Below are positions 1 through 10,665 of a DNA stretch of 64,000 nucleotides, one piece after another. A model generated the notes under the pieces. The model made no database searches. It saw only the letters and a list, made by a program, of their open reading frames with translations, and was not told the origin of the DNA. This DNA comes from Phlegmacium glaucopus. Lineage: Eukaryota > Basidiomycota > Agaricomycetes > Agaricales > Cortinariaceae. Location: assembly GCA_015039465.1 (NCBI GenBank), contig MU130558.1:75208-139207 (forward strand), given 5' to 3'. How positions within the stretch are numbered: the first letter of the stretch is position 1; each line of letters starts with the position of its first letter. Position numbers and translations under genes: made by a program.

Positions 1-104
1 AATTACACTTTCTCTGGTATTGTAAATAAAAGTTTCACGGGATGAAAGGCGACAAGCCATGCATGAGGGAGCATGTCTGTTTTCGACCGCACCACAGCGT
101 TGTG

Positions 105-1088
105 TTACAACTCCAGAAGCTGCCTCCAAAGATCGTTCATATGATACATGCTGCCGAGATGACCTCCAGAGATCAATCGATAGTGAGAATTCTTGTAGGA
201 TGCTACGAGCCACTTTGCATTCGCAGCAGGTGCCGTAGTATCCCCATCAGTCGTTACCACAAGGATTGGTCGCTTGTTATGCTCTTCGTCAAGTTCAGCT
301 GGATGAAAGCCCCAATCTCCGTGAATCACATCCCCGGTTTCCATGCAACCTTCCCATGTGTATTGCACGCTCTTCATCGTATTTTCGGCAAACTCTCGCT
401 CTACCTCCCCATCTGCTTTGCTGTTGTCCTCTTTGTATTTTTTGAAAGCGATGCTTTCTTCTTCTTTCATTTGGTCGAATAGAAGACTGCGGATGAATCG
501 TTCGGCACCTTCCAATGTCTTCACTTTCTGATGTATCACAAATGCCACGAGGCGGGGGACAAGTTTGAAAGGGATGTACCGAGAAGGAGGACCGATAGCG
601 ATGTAGTTGCCCATGGTCAGGGCTTTCGCATAGTCTGTATGAAAACGTGGAGGCGATAATGGTGCCAGCAACATGCATCCAGCAAGATAGCGACCGTAAG
701 GAAAAACGTCGAATGGCGCTCCATAGAGCATCTGAGCTGGGACTGTTCCATAGGAACCGCCGGCGATGTATATCTTGAGGTTCAAATCGTGTGGGTGAAG
801 GTGGTCTATTAAAGCTGTGATGTCCGATGCAATCCCGACAGAATACGGTCTGTCGTTGTTGCGTGGAGATGATGCGCCCCATCCTGGGAGAGTTGGAGAA
901 ATATAGTGTACACCTTTTTCCAATAATACTCCTGAAGTTGTCGGTGCGCTTCCGATTCCGAACATGCCATGAAGAAATATGACAAGAATGGAGCTTGAGC
1001 TATTGCCGGACTCAGTGTATGCGAGCGTCCGTCCGTCTGAGAGCTTAAGATATTGTTCGGAGGTAGGTGTGGGTGTTTGCAATGACAT
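105..1088 (-). CDS. Alpha/beta hydrolase, copy A (327 aa)
   Basis: This is an intronless 327-residue protein with an alpha/beta-hydrolase fold. Visible signatures are the oxyanion-loop HG (residues 40-41), the nucleophile elbow GGSYG with Ser112, an acidic residue at Asp281/Asp283 in TTDGD, and His310 in SGGHLG. Together these make a plausible Ser-Asp-His triad. There is no signal peptide, so the enzyme is probably cytosolic. The substrate cannot be told from the sequence; esterase, epoxide hydrolase-like or C-C hydrolase roles are all possible. Residues 1-222 are identical to the copy at 15848-16831, and all ten differences fall at residues 223-306. The start MSLQTP is supported by its identity in both copies. 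The strong reverse-frame reading frames here are shadows. Confidence 0.85.
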   Translation of the reverse strand: MSLQTPTPTSEQYLKLSDGRTLAYTESGNSSSSILVIFLHGMFGIGSAPTTSGVLLEKGVHYISPTLPGWGASSPRNNDRPYSVGIASDITALIDHLHPHDLNLKIYIAGGSYGTVPAQMLYGAPFDVFPYGRYLAGCMLLAPLSPPRFHTDYAKALTMGNYIAIGPPSRYIPFKLVPRLVAFVIHQKVKTLEGAERFIRSLLFDQMKEEESIAFKKYKEDNSKADGEVEREFAENTMKSVQYTWEGCMETGDVIHGDWGFHPAELDEEHNKRPILVVTTDGDTTAPAANAKWLVASYKNSHYRLISGGHLGSMYHMNDLWRQLLEL

Positions 1089-2091
1089 GACCGCGATGGA
1101 TGTTATGCAGGAGCTTGAACTGTGGATCTCATAAGTAAAAGTTGAACGTTAAGTGTATAGATATATCATCCTACTCGGATACTGCGGGCCACGGACGCAG
1201 TGCTGTCACAGGTACCCTAGATTTTTGCCCGCCTGCGTATCACTGCGGATGCAGGACGTTCGAGACCTGAGGAATTCTAACGTGAGGCTTGTGGGTCTTT
1301 GATATCAGAGGCAAACGCATGAACAGCCGTTGGATTAGGGGGAGCAGTAATGTTTTTTTTCAAAGTCGTGGATGCATAAACAAATGGCAAAGCGGTGTTC
1401 ACATTTGTTCAGTATTGGCCACGAGTATTTGGATTTGTTTGTCTGGGTCCTGCTCTCTCTCAGGCGTTTACTAGTCACTGTATGCACGTATCTTTGCCAT
1501 TAGCCTACTACCATCCTCTCTCTGCTGGCTCTAATAGTACTGGCAACTTTTCTGAATCATCTCGGTAGGGATCCATTTCTCTCGCAGCCAGCCAACAATT
1601 TCAAATCCACGATGAATGCCGTCTGAATATGCTTCGCCATACATACTTGCAATACCTAGTCAGATTATTCCCATCTCCCCGATCATGGTCGCAAGAGGGT
1701 TTGCATGGAGACAATATTCCAGACTCGAGGCTTCTTATTCTATCAGAACACCAATTCTGACCCCACGGATTAAAATTCTGATTCAGTCGTCTCCTATTTC
1801 CTCACGTTGACGAATCCTCTGCGCGAGCTAGTTTGGTTTCAAGGAGAATCTCTTTCCATTCTGACCTCTCCACTTATTGTTTATCTTTTCCTTGTTCAAC
1901 TATCATACAGGGCAGCTTTCTTTTCTCACTGGTGATGAACCTGGTGCGGAATAAACACGAAAAACCTAAAACAAGACCTAAATCTAAAACAAAACAAACA
2001 AAACTCCAGGTAATTGCAGTGATGGTTCCAAGTTGCGGCCAACACAAAAGATATCGAGAAGGAAAGGAAAATATATGCGGAACGTGGGCGC

Positions 2092-2180
2092 CAATGAATG
2101 TCCAGCACCGTTCGTAGATCATTTAGGGATACTGAGGGATTCGAAAACGGGTAGACCAATTAATGGGACTATTTTGGATG
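2092..2180 (+). pseudogene. Carnitine acetyltransferase fragment (copy A)
   Basis: A short stretch encodes the conserved C-terminal segment ECPAPFVDHLGILRDSKTG followed by RPINGTILD, matching the better-preserved relic at 12001-12658. Upstream sequence is unrelated to the enzyme, so only about 30 codons are present, without an active site. It is part of the duplicated block, and the same fragment recurs at 17836-17940. Confidence 0.7.
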
Positions 2181-2555
2181 ATGGGGATATTGTAATTGGC
2201 CTGAGAGGAGATTTTATATATTTAGGTATTAAATTTTCCATCTCTCTATTATACCCTCACACACCTTCCCCATTGTTGGACTATGCCATTTTTATAGTGC
2301 CTTTGTCCTTTATGTATATTCTTTTGTCTGCTTATTTGTGATTGTAATTAACCACTTTCATCACATCACATGAAGCCATTACTCTTGGGTATTGATCCAT
2401 ACCCTCAAGTATATATTTCTTTCACTCTTTATACTCAGTACCTCAGTACCTCAGTCTTTTACTTTGAGACTGAGGTTAGTAGTTCTTACTTTTACCATTC
2501 AACTTTAGTAATATTAGTATTGACAACCAATAGTTGTATATCATTCAATAGAGCC

Positions 2556-3104
2556 TGAGATGAAATGAGATAGTAATAGAGAGATGGATGAGATAGTAAT
2601 AAATAGATGAAACAAGATAGTAATACAGAGATGAAATGAGGAACTTAGGGAATGTCATGGGCTACCCTGGGGTTTTCCAGGGCAACCTGCACCCGTACCC
2701 ATCAAAACCTGTACCCACGTCCATGGGTGTGGGTTTCGACAGGTACAGGTGTGGGTTTTGCAAAAACCCAAGGGTATATGACCCGTGGATGGGTATGTGT
2801 CCAAAACCAACAGGGAGAATACTTATAATAATTATTTTATTATTTACTGGTAGTAAATCAACCACAGGTGACTTAATCACACTGACCAGCAAATCCCAGG
2901 ACACCCGTCAAACCCATGTCACAGGTATGGGTTAGGCAGGGGTTACAAAGTTGCAACCTGTGCCTGTGCCTGCAGGCGCCTGTGGTACCAACCCATATGG
3001 GTTTGTAAACCTGTGACATTCCCTAGAGGTAGTATAGAGAGATGGGATGAGATAGTAGTAAAGAGATGAAATGAGATAGTAATACAGAGATGAAATGGTG
3101 ATAA
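2556..3104. repeat. 24-bp AGATAGTAATA minisatellite, copy A
   Basis: Imperfect head-to-tail units of about 24 bp (GAGATAGTAATACAGAGATG plus AAAT) occupy 2556-2641 and 3028-3104. They are split by the MITE at 2642-3025. The orthologous array in copy B lies at 18309-18365 and 23774-23872, where it is split by a CACTA element instead. Confidence 0.85.
2642..3025. mobile_element. MITE with TAGGGAATGTCA termini
   Basis: A 384-bp non-coding insertion is absent from copy B at the equivalent site. The ends are a 12-bp inverted repeat, TAGGGAATGTCA at 2646-2657 and its reverse complement at 3014-3025. GAGG occurs on both sides (2638-2641 and 3026-3029), consistent with a target-site duplication. The left end has four extra bases (AACT) before the inverted repeat, so the exact boundary could shift by a few bases. 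The interior is rich in GGGTACAGG/ACCCGTACCC-type short inverted motifs. No transposase is encoded. Confidence 0.8.
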
Positions 3105-3113
3105 GGACAGGAG

Positions 3114-6100
3114 GTGTTACAACTTCAAACGGTTCAGATGGTTCTGACCATAGACAGTCATATAAAGATGGATTCATTGTTCAAAGTGAGCTCAGAAGAA
3201 TACCAAGAGAATGTCTTGAGGAATTGTCTTAAGAGTTTGAGAGAGATCAGAGAGTAAGGTAACCAGGTACGATTCTCAAGAACTAGCTAGAGAATACATG
3301 TAGAGTAAATACAGTATTTATAGTAAATAGATGAGCCATGCATAGTATGAGTCATCCACATGTAAAGGGTGAGTCATACATGCCCATTTGAGTCAGGTAT
3401 CTCACAACTAACTGGCAGAGACAGCCGTCGGTTATGAAATCTGATAGTGCATGAAGGTTCATCAGATCAATCAATGACATCTCTGCCCTGACATCGCACA
3501 GTCAGCCCTGGAGTATGCCACTGGTGTGCCTTGGTAGATCCTCTGGATATGCTTCACTGGATATCCTGCTGGAGTACAGCCAAAATTTAAAAACATTGCT
3601 GGATGGGACTATACCAGGTACATGTAATAGTTATTAGATATACATTGCCAAGCATTTTCATTTTGTTATAATGAAGAAAATAGGTACAGAAATGGAGCGA
3701 GGCAAGCAAATGCAAAGATTGAAATTCTGGAGAAGTCCAAAAGGCTGCCCTAAATCAAATCCAGTCATGTGCTATGTTCGATCAAAACTTGAAGTTGCCA
3801 CATCACTCATTACTTGTCCTAACCACCCAAATCCCTCGCTGTCATTGCTGGTGACAGGAGACATGCATGCAACACCACCTCTCAAACTTGGAACAATGAG
3901 GTAAGCCCATTTCCTGATGATACTCCCTACCAACAACTACCATCACAATCCAAGCCCAACAATATGTCAGCAGCATCCACCGCACCACTTGTGAACAGCA
4001 GGCACTGTAGCCAACTTGGTAAGTACAACCAACCTTAGCCTCTCATCAATGCCATCAATTAACAACCCCAACCAGCCACCAAATTTGTGTTGTTGGTCAT
4101 TTGCGGTTCGGTGTAAGTCAGTTTTTCATTTTTATTTGAGTCTTTGATGCTCATTTTGTGTTCAGGTAGTCATGCATCAGGAAAAATGACTTCTGCCCTA
4201 GGCTGTCCTGAAATGTCCTGGGGTGCCCCAGGCAGCTCAGGGCGCTCAGGTCAAGAGGTCACCCTGGGGTGCAAGTTACCTGTGTATGAAAAGTCTTAGG
4301 CTGTCCTGGGGCAACCTGAGGCAACCTGAGAGCATCCTGAGGCAACCTGAGAGCATCCTGAGCTGTCCTGGGGCAACCTGAGGCAACCTGAGAGCATCCT
4401 GAGGCAACCTGAGAGCATCCTGAGGCAGCCTTAGTCCCTTTGGATCTGATGCTAGAAAACATATATAAACCAGATATTTGAGTGGTCTCACACAACAGAA
4501 TAATAATAATAATAATAAAATTATATTCAATTATTCTAAACATCATATATACTAGTATAATACTGGGGAAGTAGGAAATAAGAAAACAAAATTGTGGGTG
4601 GTTTATATATCTTTTGGATGGTGCACAGACCATTGGTCACATGATCACAGATAAGTCCCTTTAATCGGCTAACTTTAAACAAGGGTAGCGTCGCTTGTTA
4701 AAGTCTTTAAAACTTCAGATTTCGGATCTCAGGGCATGCCCGATAGGCGGGCCTGGGGTCCTGGTAGCCCTCAATTGCCTTTGGGAGGTTCGCATGGGAA
4801 AGATTTTGGTGATAGGACATGCTACAACAACTAGTAGCCAGTACAGTAGTCAAGCAGTAGCAGCCAGTTCAAGAATATGTTCAAATTTTGATACGATACT
4901 AGGTACTTAATTTTTTGAAAGGCTCCATCGCAGCGGCAACCTTTCACAACCCTGGCTTGATGCCAAAAAAAATATTTATGAAGCTACCTTGTTCGGGATC
5001 CTTTCTCAGGCTTCCTGGAGGCTCTTGAGATGTTATCTCTTGTCTCCTTTTCTATCTCCTTTTCTATCCCCTCAAAGTTTTACCTGATGCTGCCTTTGTA
5101 AGATGGTAATTAATATTTATTTGCCTTCCCCCCCTTCTCCTACGTCAATGTGCGAGCACCGAGAAGCTAGTGTTTCAGCTCCGTGTGAAAGTTTTTTTAG
5201 TATGAACACATACAATTACATCAAACCTTGTTAGAACCCTGAATTTATGACAATCAATATGATTGTGCACAGGGAGTCTGTTCTCATCTCTGATACCCGT
5301 TAAAGTCAGGAGACTTTAACAGAAATTTAAGATATCTCATGTGTTATGAGTGACTTTCTTGAAGTTTTTTTCACTTTACTGTTAAATTCAAGCTAACGGC
5401 TATGGGCCACATATAGATAACGGGTATCTTGTACTTGGCATTTGAAATTGAGGTAAACAATACGGCACCTACAGTTGTTACACTCTTTATAAGCTTTATT
5501 TCAAGGTTCTCTTGGACATGGACATCAACATCCACTACGTATGAGCTGCAAGATTAGAGCCACAAGAAGATAGCGAGAATACCAATGTAGCTGGGCCATT
5601 GGCTGGCACCAGCAAACCTTGGATATGCTGACCGTTGACCTCAGAGACTAAAATAGTTGACAAATTGTAACATTAGTAGTTCAAATTTGAATTGAAATTC
5701 TATTGGTGCATAGTCCAAGGAGTGTTTCAGAAGTGATCGAACCATTGCTCTCACTCACACAACCACTGCTCTCACTCACTTCATGGCTTGCGCTTCAAGC
5801 CCTTCAAAGATCCCTCCCAAAACAGGTGGCAGAAAACCTAAACAACCACTGCCAAGTTACTTTTCAGTAAAGAAAACGGCAGTGAACGGCAAGAAGACCC
5901 ACGGGAAAGCCCAGAATACCACCATAAATTATGATGGACATATCTGTTGTGGCAAGGAATTCTTAGCAGCCTATTCTCGAGATGATCAATTGAGTGAGGC
6001 AAGAGGGGAGAGTAACAGCGCAGCAAATACCGACAGTGACACACCGATGGATCCCAAATTCCCTTACGCATTCACTGGCCCGCTGTCGCGCACCAATACT

Positions 6101-7021
6101 GATTGGTAGCGTGAGAAGAAAGCTTAAAAGTCGCCATCATGAAAATAAGTGGACTTTGAATTTGCTTACCTATTTTGGAAGCGGCCCTGAATCGCGTTCC
6201 TGGTCAACAAAATCATTCGTTCAACAATAACATCCTCATCGCTCATCATATCCTCAATGTCTTCCACTATGTTGTCTATCATTTACACTATCGACATGCT
6301 CCTTAACATCTACCATCCATTTGTCCCTTGGCTAGTGATACAACAAAGCGATCAATCTACTATTCGCATCGGTCATCGGCTCACGTTTGATCGTATCTTT
6401 GGTCCATCATTTCAAGAACGGCCCGTTTATGGACGCATCAGCCACATCTCCCATTATGTCAAAGGCTTTGTCATTGTTGTTGTGGCTATGGACCCACAAG
6501 TCTTCACTTCAGCTATCTATCTTGCCATACCTCACTCCTGGATCTCACTCAGTCCCCTATCCTCACTCATCTACCTCTTATCTTATCATTCACTGCCAAC
6601 TTCACTTTAAGTTTCAGAACCTTTCCAATATGAAAGATCTTTTGGGTTGAACGTAATAATTCTAACATATTTCATAACTAACTCAATAACAAAACTCATC
6701 TCTAAAAATATTAGAACTTTTATGTGGAAAAGAGTTGTTGGAGACACGTCAATGTAGTTGCGCCATATTTAACAACAACAACAACATAGATTTGTGGTTG
6801 GTCTCTCGTCACCTGATCAGAAATTCAGTTTTCGGAGGGACAACAAACAAATCCCTTCCATATTGGAATCTGAACATAGTGTGTCTCCATCCCCACTCTT
6901 ATCTCTACTTCCTCCTACTCCTACTTACTCCTACCCGTTCTCTCTCAGAAGTCATTCTGATATCGCCAACTCCCTATCCCCTATCTAACTGTCATTCCCC
7001 GTTCTTTTCGCTTGAATTCCC
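3114..7021. other. Repeat-derived DNA without a convincing gene
   Basis: Stop codons are frequent and the reading frames are short and unconvincing. The longest low-quality frame (5783-6109, plus) is a Lys/Pro-rich 108-residue ORF with no recognisable domain. The stretch beginning TGTTACAAC right after the duplicated block could be the start of a decayed LTR, but no matching terminus or primer-binding site was found. A 21-bp tandem array lies at 4290-4432 (listed separately). Confidence 0.5.
4290..4432. repeat. 21-bp tandem repeat
   Basis: Units of AACCTGAGAGCATCCTGAGG-type sequence recur about six times, some shortened to GGCAACCTGA and some interrupted by CTGTCCTGGGG. The array is flanked by GCCCTAGGCTGTCC (near 4195) and GGCAGCCTTAGTCCC (near 4427). 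These two are weakly inverted copies of each other, so the array may be the core of a small non-autonomous element. Confidence 0.65.
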
Positions 7022-8840
7022 TCCTTAAGTGACCTTAAGGTGACTCTACTACTTTCACCCCCCATTCTTACTTAACTTGACTTGATGGATAGGACCATGT
7101 TTTCTCGTCATAAATATGGGATTCCTACTCCGATACATTTTGTTATTTTTCTTTGTTTCATGTGCGACAGTTTCCTTCTTTCTATTTCTCTCCTGTCGAC
7201 GTTCTTCTTTTCTTGTTACCTTTTCTTTTTCCTTGTTATTTTTTTAGACATTTCACAGTTTCACGCTCTCTTTTCTTTTCTTCCGTCACATGTATCAGGT
7301 TATCGTTTTTATATAGTTGAGGTATCCGCACACCAGTACAGTTTTTACACTTTCCAGGACTCAGTTGTGAACTTTCCGCGTCGGAACAAGGGCTCTTTTG
7401 TGATGAACGGGTACCAGGGTACAGCGCGTCGGAACTATTGTGAACTGTGAGACGCTCTTATTAGGAGACGACGACTAAGTAGACGTTAAGGACGAATCAG
7501 CACTAGGAGGACCTGAAGGATTTAACAGTATTTCTCCCACCCTTCCGAAGTCCATGGCGCACTTACTACCAAAACAAAAAAAAAAAAAAAAAAAAAAAAA
7601 GCTCCGGTCACCACGTAGGCAACGGGGGGAGCTCGCAGGGGCACGAGGTCTACGACTTGTGTACGGGGGAGGAGGATGGTAAGGTCCACGGGCATAGGCG
7701 ACACGACTCGCGGAGTGGGTGTATCAACTTGTTTGGGTGTCGTCGCTCCTGCTGCTATCGGGGGCTCTGCTGTTGGTGTCACAGGTTCTGCTGTTGCTGC
7801 CGCAGTTTTTGTTGTTGTTGTCGTAGCTTCTGCTGTTGTTGTTCCAGCTGTTTTTGTGGTCGTTACTTCGGTGGCTGTTTTAACTCCTCCGTCTTCGGCC
7901 CCGGTTACGGGTGCTGCTGCTGTAGCTCCTTCGGTCACTACTTTTGTCCACGTTCTTGCTGGGGTGTGCGGATGTGTGACGTGCGACTATACTAAATTTA
8001 GACGTATTCGTACCAAAAACGTTAAAAATAGATAATAAAGTCGTATTTATAATTAATTACGTGGTTATTGACCGATTATGTTGACTATTATCTGTTCCCT
8101 TAGTCTCAACAGATGGGATGTTGACGACTAATCTGGATAATGACACACTGAATTTACGTATATCAATTATTCACACCAGTTATCTGATAGTAAACAATGT
8201 GATGTTTAACGTACAGACCTAATTTTGGTTATTTAGGTACTTATAGGAATATCTGAACCGTGTCCTTTTCAATTTATTTGTTATAACCCAATCGTTTACA
8301 GTACCCCACACTAACACCTCGTTGTCTTATAATAATTATTTATAAGTCCCCTTCCAACCACGGGATCGTTGTCACCTTCGTCTTATTGGTTGTATCACCT
8401 TGGTACACTAACACACCCTTAGTACTACTAATTCCTATCCCCCTCGCGACTTGTTAGTATTTCTAACAAAGGTCCGTGTTATCCGTGTCAATGGTAGTTC
8501 TCCCCACCTTTGATGGATTTTAATCATTGTACCCCGATTTTTATCTGTTGGGGATACAAAGGTCACTACGTGTACCACGGTCTTGGTTTCATTCCCATGG
8601 TCCTTGGTCATATAGATAAAAACCTGTAATAGATAAAAATTCATAGAGTTTACATATTTTATGGAGGGTCCCAAACATTTATCAGTCTTTTAACCTAAGA
8701 AAGAAAGGGGGGGAGTAAACGTTGGATCATGTCGAGTGACAGAATCTGTAACTCGTTCTTGTGAACAGAAACTCATCACCTGAACTTTTATTTAGTCAAA
8801 GAGTCTCAACAAACTGAACAACGTTATTAACAACTTAACA
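7022..8840. other. Segment that reads as reversed but not complemented (mirror-image DNA)
   Basis: In 8041-8838 CpG occurs about 23 times and GpC once. Nearby repeats show the opposite bias (for example 13080-13260: 2 CpG, about 9 GpC), the normal signature of CpG deamination. The bias flips back abruptly at about 8840, where AAAGCGCCCGCTCAGCGCT begins. Reading the bases complemented but in plus order gives normal-looking features: TATAAAATACC (from 8651) followed by AATAAA (from 8789), as in an LTR, and an open exon at 7605-7988 behind a pyrimidine tract. The left limit is approximate (7010-7030). No known process produces strand-parallel inversion, so an assembly, editing or file-handling error is the first explanation. 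ORFs called conventionally inside this block should not be trusted. Confidence 0.6.
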
Positions 8841-8906
8841 AAGCGCCCGCTCAGCGCTTATTGCGTCAGCCTCATGGTAGAAAATGGGGTGGGAGGTGGG
8901 ACTTAC

Positions 8907-9203
8907 GGTGTCAGAGTGGCAGGAGGAGCCTGACTGGCATCCTCTGCAGCCTTAACGGCACTGGTTTTTCTGTAGGTTGTCGTTGCATAGTCAGTATGGT
9001 AGCATAACAATATACCAGGGGGCTACTTACCTTGTTTTCCTTGTTTTCCTGGTGGTTATGACCTCGTCGTCACCACGGGCCTTCTTTGCATTCAGTTTGC
9101 TGGTGGTTTTGTCTGCATTGGATGGGCCGTGTTTGCAGATTCGGGTGGAACGAGGGGGTGAGGCAGCTTTTGTAGCTGGTTTCTTGCCTCGGCGGGGCGG
9201 CAT
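8907..9203 (-). CDS. 5' part of an unknown basic protein, cut by the mirror-image block
   Basis: Exon 1 (9203-9031) begins MPPRRGKKPATKA and ends in a Lys/Arg/Thr-rich tail. An intron with GTAAGT donor (9030) and CTACAG acceptor (8970) follows. Exon 2 (8969-8907) encodes about 21 residues ending PATLTP, then a GTAAGT donor. Further exons are not found on the true minus strand. They appear only if 7022-8840 is read complemented without reversal, where a frame at 7605-7988 joins in the correct phase and gives a Pro-rich then Asp/Asn-rich tail. The product would be a nuclear-looking, largely disordered protein. Basic-start proteins of this kind often accompany mobile elements in these fungi, but the family is not recognised. 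Confidence 0.45.
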
Positions 9204-9481
9204 CAATGAGAGATGGTGGTGATGGAGATGGAGATGGTTGACGACCAATAGTGGTGAGCGATGGTGGCGAGCGATGACCGATGGTGGTGGTGATGGAGGT
9301 GGAATGGGTGATGTGATGTGTGAACTAGTAGTGGTGGTGAGTGATGATTGATAGGGGGTGGTGAAGTGGTGGTGGGAAGGAAGCAAGCAAGCAAGAAGTT
9401 GACGTAGCGGTATATTTGGATGCGCACGGGCCATGTGGCCAGGCAAGGGTATATCACATACTAATTTTCTTATATTTAAAA

Positions 9482-9554
9482 GCTGGTGTAGCTCAGTTGG
9501 CTAGAGCACTTGTTAATGCTGAACAGGTCCTAGGTTCGATTCATGTTGGTGCAG
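9482..9554 (+). repeat. tRNA-derived sequence (SINE head or pseudo-tRNA)
   Basis: The stretch has a near-perfect RNA polymerase III A box (TAGCTCAGTTGG, 9489-9500) and B box (GGTTCGATTCA, 9533-9543) at tRNA-like spacing, plus an Asn-like TTGTTAA anticodon-loop sequence. A working tRNA is unlikely: the acceptor ends (GCTGGTG and TTGGTGC) are not complementary and the T stem has mismatches. A SINE head or tRNA pseudogene fits better. No tail repeat was recognised. Confidence 0.6.
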
Positions 9555-9637
9555 ATTTTAAATTTTTATGTAATTACTACAAATGCTATTAGTAACCTAG
9601 TAAATAGTTTCTAATGGTTTGTATATATTTTAATGGT

Positions 9638-9905
9638 TATTCCATGTGGATTTCATATGGATTCCACTGGAATTTCTATATTCCATGTGGAATCCATATG
9701 GAATCCAGTGGAATAAAGGTGTGGATTCCATGTGGATTCCAGGTGGACATTCCACCATTCCATCACCATTCCATATGAATTCCATGTGGAATGGAGAGCC
9801 CAAAATGAGTGGGATCTCAGCCAAAACATATTCCATATGGAATGATGGAATCCATGTGGAATCCATGTGGAATTAGGTGGATTCCATGTGGATTCCATGT
9901 GGAAT
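9638..9905. repeat. Palindromic ATTCCATGTGGA repeat array
   Basis: Dozens of copies of TTCCATGTGGA, TTCCATATGGAAT and GATTCCA variants occur in both orientations within about 270 bp. Many units are perfect palindromes (CCATATGG), so either strand reads alike and reading frames of similar composition arise in every frame. No gene is implied. Confidence 0.85.
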
Positions 9906-9957
9906 ATGGGGGGAGAGTAAAGACCTCCCTGTGGGACTTTAAATCATTTGTTGTGGA

Positions 9958-10063
9958 TAGACAAAGAATATTAAATCCTAAAGGGACTTGTCTTTGTTCT
10001 TCCAAAATTACTTATCATATAGTCAAAGAATATTAAATCCTAAAGGGACTTGTCTTTGTTCTA
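9958..10063. repeat. Tandem duplication of about 65 bp
   Basis: The sequence CAAAGAATATTAAATCCTAA followed by AGGGACTTGTCTTTGTTCT occurs at 9960-9999 and again at 10024-10063, separated by a short unique spacer. This is a simple local direct duplication. Confidence 0.8.
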
Positions 10064-10665
10064 TAAGATTACTATATCTGGTAGTCTAAGAAATTGGACT
10101 ATAAACCTGTTTTAGAATCATAGTCTATTAGGCTGTAAAAATTGTATTGGAGGTTATTCAAGAGCAATTGGCTATACTTTCAAGGAAGCCCTAACTTGCA
10201 CAATACAAAAATTTGTTATTGATTGCTGGTTGTTGGATTTGTTGTAAACATTTCCTTAAACAGTAGTAATCTCAGAAATACAAATTAAATCATATCAGCG
10301 GGTGATGCTATGCATTTTTGAGTTGTCGTCTCATTTGTACTTCTGTCTGGGCCATCAGACTTGGATTCTGCCATTGTACATGCTCAATTGGCGGCGCTTA
10401 TTGCATTTACAGATGATGCGGTGCATTTTCGAGACTTTGGTGGGCCTACAGGCTGTGTTAATAAATTTTGATAGGATAATTACAAATCATATGCACTTTT
10501 TTTGCATGTTTAGAGCCAGAAGCATCAGGTGAGCCCACTAAATCAGAGCTATACATCATTACTCATCCATAAGAAAAATAAATAAATCCTACCTATGAAG
10601 TGTTTCTTGAAAAAATGGCTAGACCCGGAAGGGGTGGGTGAATCCACTAAAAGCGATCATATGTG
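10064..10665. other. Non-coding or decayed sequence
   Basis: No supported gene was found. On the minus strand a few short conceptual exons (a HFFKKHFI-like segment just left of 10660, and a segment with Cys codons near 10510) echo the protein encoded at 10666-11127. They may be remnants of the same element. Confidence 0.3.

Larger units (their letters stand above)
1..3113. repeat. Segmental duplication copy A (left edge may be cut by window)
   Basis: Bases 1-2616 and 3030-3113 match 15761-18365 and 23777-23886 almost base for base. The block carries the alpha/beta-hydrolase gene, about 1 kb of its upstream DNA, a carnitine acetyltransferase fragment, and a run of 24-bp repeats (AGATAGTAATACAGAGATGA-like). 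Differences from copy B are a 17-bp insertion near base 44, a deletion of about 60 bp near 2180, a MITE at 2642-3025 found only here, and scattered substitutions. The right end of similarity is sharp, at the GATAAGGACAGGAG stretch near 3113. The left end cannot be seen because the window begins inside the block. Confidence 0.93.

Noticed and set aside
295..882. 195-codon minus frame and plus frames inside the hydrolase gene
   Set aside because: The alpha/beta-hydrolase frame has catalytic motifs and is conserved in both copies; the others are overlapping shadows.
3114..4250. Solo LTR beginning TGTTACAAC
   Set aside because: No matching CA-ending terminus, target duplication or primer-binding site could be found.
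7522..8035. Thr/Ala- and Val-rich open frames on both strands (minus 7522-7938, plus 7676-8035)
   Set aside because: They lie in the mirror-image block. Triplet-like composition survives reversal, so long frames arise without being genes, and one frame runs through an A26 tract as poly-Phe.
9203..9457. His-rich minus frame and the upstream extension of the MPPRRG gene
   Set aside because: It comes from the GGTGGTGATGG-type repeat; MPPRRG at 9203 is the better start, followed by clean splice sites.
9630..10005. Several overlapping 60-80 codon frames on both strands
   Set aside because: They are produced by the palindromic ATTCCATGTGGA array, in which all frames read similarly.
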